DNA of 64,000 bases. Origin: DASZIT01 sp963819695 (GTDB taxonomy: Bacteria > Actinomycetota > Acidimicrobiia > Acidimicrobiales > RAAP-2). Positions 60,488 to 64,000 of the stretch are shown here, piece by piece. The stretch is from the NCBI GenBank assembly GCA_963819695.1, contig CAWFXD010000001.1, positions 1,426,001-1,490,000 on the forward strand, given 5' to 3'. The notes beneath the pieces were generated by a model. That model ran no database searches and was not told where the DNA came from. It saw nothing but the letters and a program-made list of their open reading frames with translations. How positions within the stretch are numbered: position 1 is the first letter of the stretch; each line of letters begins with the position of its first letter. Both the position numbers and the translations under genes were made by a program.

Positions 60488-62011
60488 TCAGGTGGAAACC
60501 AGTGCCGGCTCGGGCTCGGGCTCGACTTGGTGCACCGGCGGCCCGGCGAGCTTCACGAGATTCCCACGCCGGAGCACCAATCCGGCAACGACCGCCCCGG
60601 CCACGAAGATGATCGACGACCACAGGAATGCCGTCGTGTAGCTGTGCAGGGCGGCGGCCTGGAGAGTGGCCGGACTGGCGATCTTCCCGACCAGGTAGGC
60701 CGAGGCGGCACTGGCGGCCACGGTGTTGAGCAGCGCGGTGCCGATGGACCCTCCAACCTGCTGGCTGGTGTTGAGGGTGGCCGACCCGACTCCGGCGTCG
60801 TGCGGCTGGAGGCCGAGGGTCCCGGTGCTGAAGGAGGGAGCGAGACTCAGTCCGAAACCGAGGCCCAGCAGGATCAAATACGGAAGGACATGGCTGGCAT
60901 ACGAACTGTGCAAACCGACCAAATGGAGCATGTACATGGCCGCCGCTCCCACCAGCAGGCCGATCGGGACGATGACCTTGGGCCCGACCTTGGGGAGGAG
61001 CACCCGATTGGAGATCTGGGCCATGGTGGCCAGGGCGGCGACCATCGGCAGGAAGGCGATCCCGGTCTTCACCGGGCTGAAGCCCAAGATTCCCTGCATG
61101 TAGTAGGTGAGGAAGAGAAACACCCCGAAGATCCCGATGCTGGCGAACAACATGGCCAACATCGAGCCACCTCGGGTCCGATTGAGCACCACCCGGGGCG
61201 GCAGGAGGGGAAAGGCGGCCCGGGTCTCGACGTAGGCGAAGACGGCCAGGAGCACGACGCCCAGGATCAGGAAGCCGATGGTGTACGGATTGCTCCAGGC
61301 GGTGGTCTCGGCGTGGGACAGCCCGTAGACCAAGCTGAACAGCCCTCCGGTCACCAGGAACAACCCCCGAATGTCGACCGGGTCACGGTCGGCGACCTTG
61401 TCGTTCTTGAGCCACAACAGGGCGCCGCCGGCGGCGATGGCGGCGAACACCAGGTTCACGAACAGCGTCCACCGCCAGGATTCGTAGGAAGTGAGGATGC
61501 CACCGAGCAAGAGCCCGAGGGCGCCGCCGGCTCCGGCGATGCCGCCGTATATGCCGAAGGCCTTCCCCCGCTCCGCCGGATTGGTGAAGGTGGTGGTCAA
61601 CAGGGCGAGAACCGAAGGGGCGAGGAGCGCACCGAAGGCACCCTGAACAGAACGGGCAACCACCAGCATGGCGAAGTTGACCGACGCACCACCGAGCGCA
61701 GAGGCGAAGGCGAACCCGACCAGCCCGATGAGCAGGGTCCGCTTGCGGCCAATGATGTCACCGATACGGCCCCCGAGCAGCAGCAGGCTACCGAAGGCCA
61801 GTGAGTAACCGGTCACCACCCACTGCCGGTCGGCATTGGAGAAATGCAGGGCGTGCTGAGCTGTGGGCAAGGCGATGTTGACGATGGTGTTGTCGAGGAT
61901 GACCATCAACTGGGCGATGCCGAGCACGGCCAGGATCCACCATCTCCGGTTGTGGTTCGCCTCGCCGTCGGAGACACCGCTGGGCGTCTCCGAAGGGGTC
62001 ACTGTGGTCAT
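60488..62011 (-). CDS. MFS transporter, DHA2 (EmrB/QacA) family
   Basis: 507-aa drug:H+ antiporter-type permease with about 14 hydrophobic helices. Motif D-type LAVLGIAQLMVILDNTIVNIALP and motif A GGRIGDIIGRKRTLLIGL are clear; also RSVQGAFGALLAPSVLALL and a C-terminal half with SLAPSFSTGTLGLQPHDAGVGSATLNTSQQVGGSIGTALLNT. Likely exports a hydrophobic compound; the substrate is unknown. The ATG has a GGAGG site 8 nt upstream. No adjacent regulator. Confidence 0.93.
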   Translation of the reverse strand: MTTVTPSETPSGVSDGEANHNRRWWILAVLGIAQLMVILDNTIVNIALPTAQHALHFSNADRQWVVTGYSLAFGSLLLLGGRIGDIIGRKRTLLIGLVGFAFASALGGASVNFAMLVVARSVQGAFGALLAPSVLALLTTTFTNPAERGKAFGIYGGIAGAGGALGLLLGGILTSYESWRWTLFVNLVFAAIAAGGALLWLKNDKVADRDPVDIRGLFLVTGGLFSLVYGLSHAETTAWSNPYTIGFLILGVVLLAVFAYVETRAAFPLLPPRVVLNRTRGGSMLAMLFASIGIFGVFLFLTYYMQGILGFSPVKTGIAFLPMVAALATMAQISNRVLLPKVGPKVIVPIGLLVGAAAMYMLHLVGLHSSYASHVLPYLILLGLGFGLSLAPSFSTGTLGLQPHDAGVGSATLNTSQQVGGSIGTALLNTVAASAASAYLVGKIASPATLQAAALHSYTTAFLWSSIIFVAGAVVAGLVLRRGNLVKLAGPPVHQVEPEPEPALVST

Positions 62012-62150
62012 CAGGCCCTCCGTCGAACTCGGGTGAATCGGCGACTACCACCGTCCGCCACCTCGGTAGTGGGAACGCCCGGGACCGGTCGACCTATTCC
62101 TGCATCCCCTCAGCACGCGAAATTATGTGCCGGAGCTACGCCCGAACCTG

Positions 62151-63671
62151 TCAGTGGGTGCGGCCGTACATCAGCTTCATCACCTTGGCCAGCACCTGGG
62201 TGGCCTTCGCCGGCCGGTTGAAGCTGGTCAGGTTCAGGGGAAGGGCGAAGCGCTGGGCGGTGATCGACTTGGCCCGCGAGAACTCGCGCAAGCCGTCCGG
62301 GCCGTGGATCCGCCCGAACCCCGATTCGCCGACTCCGCCGAAGGGCAGCCCGGGGACGAAGGCGAAGGTGAGCACCGAATTCACCGACACCATCCCCGAC
62401 CGCATCCTCCGGGCCAGATCGATGCCCCGCTGCCGGGTCCGGGTGAAGACGGCGCCGCCCAGGCCATACCCGGAGGCGTTGACCAAGGTGAGGGCTTCTT
62501 CGGCGTCGCGCACCTTGGCCACGGTGAGGGTGGGCCCGAACGTCTCCTCGGTGACCGCGGTCGCATCCTCCGGCACCCCGACCAGAATCGTCGGATCCAC
62601 CCCGTCCGCCTTCACCGTGTCGACTCCGCCGACCACCGCTCGACCCCCGGCCTTGATGGCATCGCCCACATGGCGTCGGATGACGTCCATCTGCGAGGGC
62701 ATGGTCGGCGGGCCCCAGGCGGCATTCTCAGTCGACCCGGGATGGAGCTTTCCGGCCTTCTCCGCCAGGAGCGAGACGAACCGGTCGTAGACCGCCTCGG
62801 TGGCATACACCCGTTCGGTGCCGATGCAGGTCTGGCCCCCGTTGCTCATGCCGCTCCACAGGGCGGCGTCGGCGGCGGCGTCGAGGTCGGCACCATCGTC
62901 GACGATGAGTGCGTCCTTGCCACCACATTCCATCAGCACCGGCACCAGGTTCTCCGCGCAGGCCGCCATCACCTTCCGCCCGGTGTGGGCCGAACCGGTG
63001 AAGGCGATCTTGTCGACACCGGAACGGCACAGGGCAGCCCCGGTCTCGCCCAACCCGGTCACCAAGGTGAAGAGATCCCGACCCCGGGGGACGGCGGTGG
63101 ACCAGGCGTCGACCAACCACTTCCCGATGGTCGGCGTGTATTCGCTCGGCTTGAAGACGACGGCATTGCCGGCGGCCAGGGCGTAGGCGATCGATCCGGC
63201 CGGGGTGAACACCGGATAGTTCCAGGGGCCGATCACCCCGACGACACCGAGTGGTTGGTACTCGACGGAGGCCGAGTTGTTGAGGGCCAGCAGCCCGGGG
63301 AAGACCGGACGGGGGGCGAGGACACGACGGGCGTGGCCGGCTGCCCACGAAAGGTGATCGATGACCAGGGTGACCTCGAGAACGGCGTCGGCGTGGGGCT
63401 TGCCGTTCTCCCGGTGGATGAGATCGGCCAACTCGTCCATGCGCCTGGCGAGCTCCCCCTTGTAGGCCGCCAGGTGCTGGGCCCGGCCCTCGAAACCAAT
63501 TGACTGCCACCATTCCGAAGCCGCCCGGGCCCGCTCGACGGCGAACCGCACGGCCACCTCGCGGTCGATGGGGAAGGTGGCGACGACCTCGCCGGTGGCG
63601 GGATCGAGAGATTCGAACGAGGTGGCGTCCCCGCCAACCAGTCCCGGACGGGTTTCTTCGATACTGGGCAT
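62151..63671 (-). CDS. Aldehyde dehydrogenase family protein
   Basis: 506-aa NAD(P)-dependent dehydrogenase. Motifs: VVGVIGPWNYPVFTPAGSIAYALAAGNAVVFKPSEYTP, FTGSAHTGRKVMAACAENLVPVLMECGGKDALIV with the general base Glu248, and the nucleophile Cys282 in GGQTCIGTERVYA. The C-terminal segment LPFGGVGESGFGRIHGPDGLREFSRAKSI is usual for the succinate-semialdehyde/coniferyl aldehyde branch. The substrate cannot be fixed. A TACAGT box lies 6 nt before the ATG. Confidence 0.93.
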   Translation of the reverse strand: MPSIEETRPGLVGGDATSFESLDPATGEVVATFPIDREVAVRFAVERARAASEWWQSIGFEGRAQHLAAYKGELARRMDELADLIHRENGKPHADAVLEVTLVIDHLSWAAGHARRVLAPRPVFPGLLALNNSASVEYQPLGVVGVIGPWNYPVFTPAGSIAYALAAGNAVVFKPSEYTPTIGKWLVDAWSTAVPRGRDLFTLVTGLGETGAALCRSGVDKIAFTGSAHTGRKVMAACAENLVPVLMECGGKDALIVDDGADLDAAADAALWSGMSNGGQTCIGTERVYATEAVYDRFVSLLAEKAGKLHPGSTENAAWGPPTMPSQMDVIRRHVGDAIKAGGRAVVGGVDTVKADGVDPTILVGVPEDATAVTEETFGPTLTVAKVRDAEEALTLVNASGYGLGGAVFTRTRQRGIDLARRMRSGMVSVNSVLTFAFVPGLPFGGVGESGFGRIHGPDGLREFSRAKSITAQRFALPLNLTSFNRPAKATQVLAKVMKLMYGRTH

Positions 63672-63677
63672 AGCTCG

Positions 63678-63683
63678 ACTGTA
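63678..63683 (-). promoter_or_regulatory. Leaderless -10 box (TACAGT) of the aldehyde dehydrogenase gene
   Basis: On the minus strand TACAGT ends 6 nt before ATG 63671. Confidence 0.4.
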
Positions 63684-63728
63684 GTGACCGCTCCGGCGGA
63701 ACGCGAGGCGCCCGACCGGACCTCGGGA

Positions 63729-64000
63729 TCAGGTTCCGGATTCTGCCGGGAACCATCCCGAGACCCGGTGCGACAGCCGTCGCTCGTGCTCGATGAGGCT
63801 GTCCCGGGCCACCTGTCGGGTGACCAACTCGAACTGAAGGCAGTCGCCGCCTCGTGCCTGGCCGAGCCGGGTGAGATCGGCGGTGATGACGCAGGCAATG
63901 ATCGGGTAGCCGCCCACCGTGGCATGGTCGGGCATCAGCACGATCGGTTGACCATCGGGGGGAACCTGCACGGCGCCGGTGACGGTTCCGGTCGACTCGA
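63729..64000 (-). CDS. Biotin-dependent carboxyltransferase / 5-oxoprolinase subunit C (PxpC/KipA-like), C-terminal part
   Basis: The C-terminal 90 residues of a PxpC/KipA/urea amidolyase-related protein; the gene enters from the right edge of the window. ESTGTVTGAVQVPPDGQPIVLMPDHATVGGYPIIACVITADLTRLGQARGGDCLQFELVTRQVARDSL matches the conserved end of the family. Family members cleave 5-oxoproline together with PxpA and PxpB, which would lie outside the window. It is followed after 57 nt by the aldehyde dehydrogenase gene. Confidence 0.88.
   Translation of the reverse strand, partial: ESTGTVTGAVQVPPDGQPIVLMPDHATVGGYPIIACVITADLTRLGQARGGDCLQFELVTRQVARDSLIEHERRLSHRVSGWFPAESGT

Noticed and set aside
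60179..61804. A 541-codon plus-strand open frame opposite the MFS gene
   Set aside because: Low-complexity Glu/Gln/Gly composition and no start context; the MFS permease on the minus strand explains the region.

Overview
This window is very GC-rich chromosomal DNA from an actinobacterium. The gene set and order (murC-murB-ftsQ-ftsZ-pgeF-yggS-sepF-yggT-divIVA-dksA-lspA-rluD; a bacterial proteasome activator Bpa; a DUF3151 gene; menaquinone rather than ubiquinone genes; aro-efp-nusB-pyr order) fit Actinomycetota. A deep lineage such as Acidimicrobiia is my best guess, from gene order and protein style only. I found no rRNA, tRNA, CRISPR array, insertion sequence or phage gene, and no gene-free stretch over about 300 bases. 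The largest gaps are 17557-17823, 13678-13926 and 35444-35680.

Layout. 1-9612 (+): end of the division and cell-wall cluster, then a lysine-rich DksA-like protein, signal peptidase II and an RluD pseudouridine synthase. 9655-23187 (mostly -): sigma factor, an Rrf2 regulator, DNA polymerase III alpha, Bpa, a phosphodiesterase, and a coupled run of a YyaL-type thioredoxin-fold protein, an unknown protein and a PhzF protein. 23311-28171 (+): an SDR, then a tightly coupled cassette of circularly permuted ATP-grasp, alpha-E and transglutaminase proteins, and an ACT protein. 28175-34124: menE/menB/menA/menH/menD on alternating strands. 34103-43088: LCP cell-wall ligase, carotenoid oxygenase, TyrS, DUF3151, a lipoprotein, flavin reductase, three small or Cys-rich unknowns, a NifU-like Fe-S protein and a prepilin peptidase. 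43124-48595: aroC-aroK-aroB-aroQ, an M24 peptidase, efp and nusB. 48626-59470: an MpaB-like oxygenase/TetR pair, then a complete pyrimidine operon pyrR-pyrB-pyrC-carA-carB-pyrD-pyrF. 59631-64000: MBL-fold hydrolase, MFS exporter, aldehyde dehydrogenase and the end of a PxpC-type gene.

Three window-wide patterns stand out. (1) Many unlinked genes have a TANNNT box ending 5-8 nt before the start codon, the architecture of leaderless transcripts; two divergent pairs share overlapping boxes. (2) At least six otherwise intact conserved genes (menE, menH, carotenoid oxygenase, aroB, M24 peptidase twice, pyrC) are each broken by one surplus base, mostly in short G or C runs. This looks more like systematic insertion error in the assembly than gene decay; the dksA-like gene is also broken, and divIVA probably is. 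(3) At three convergent gene pairs, both stop codons sit inside the stem of a hairpin that probably acts as a bidirectional terminator. In addition, the pyrR leader carries a recognisable PyrR-binding loop just upstream of the ribosome binding site.
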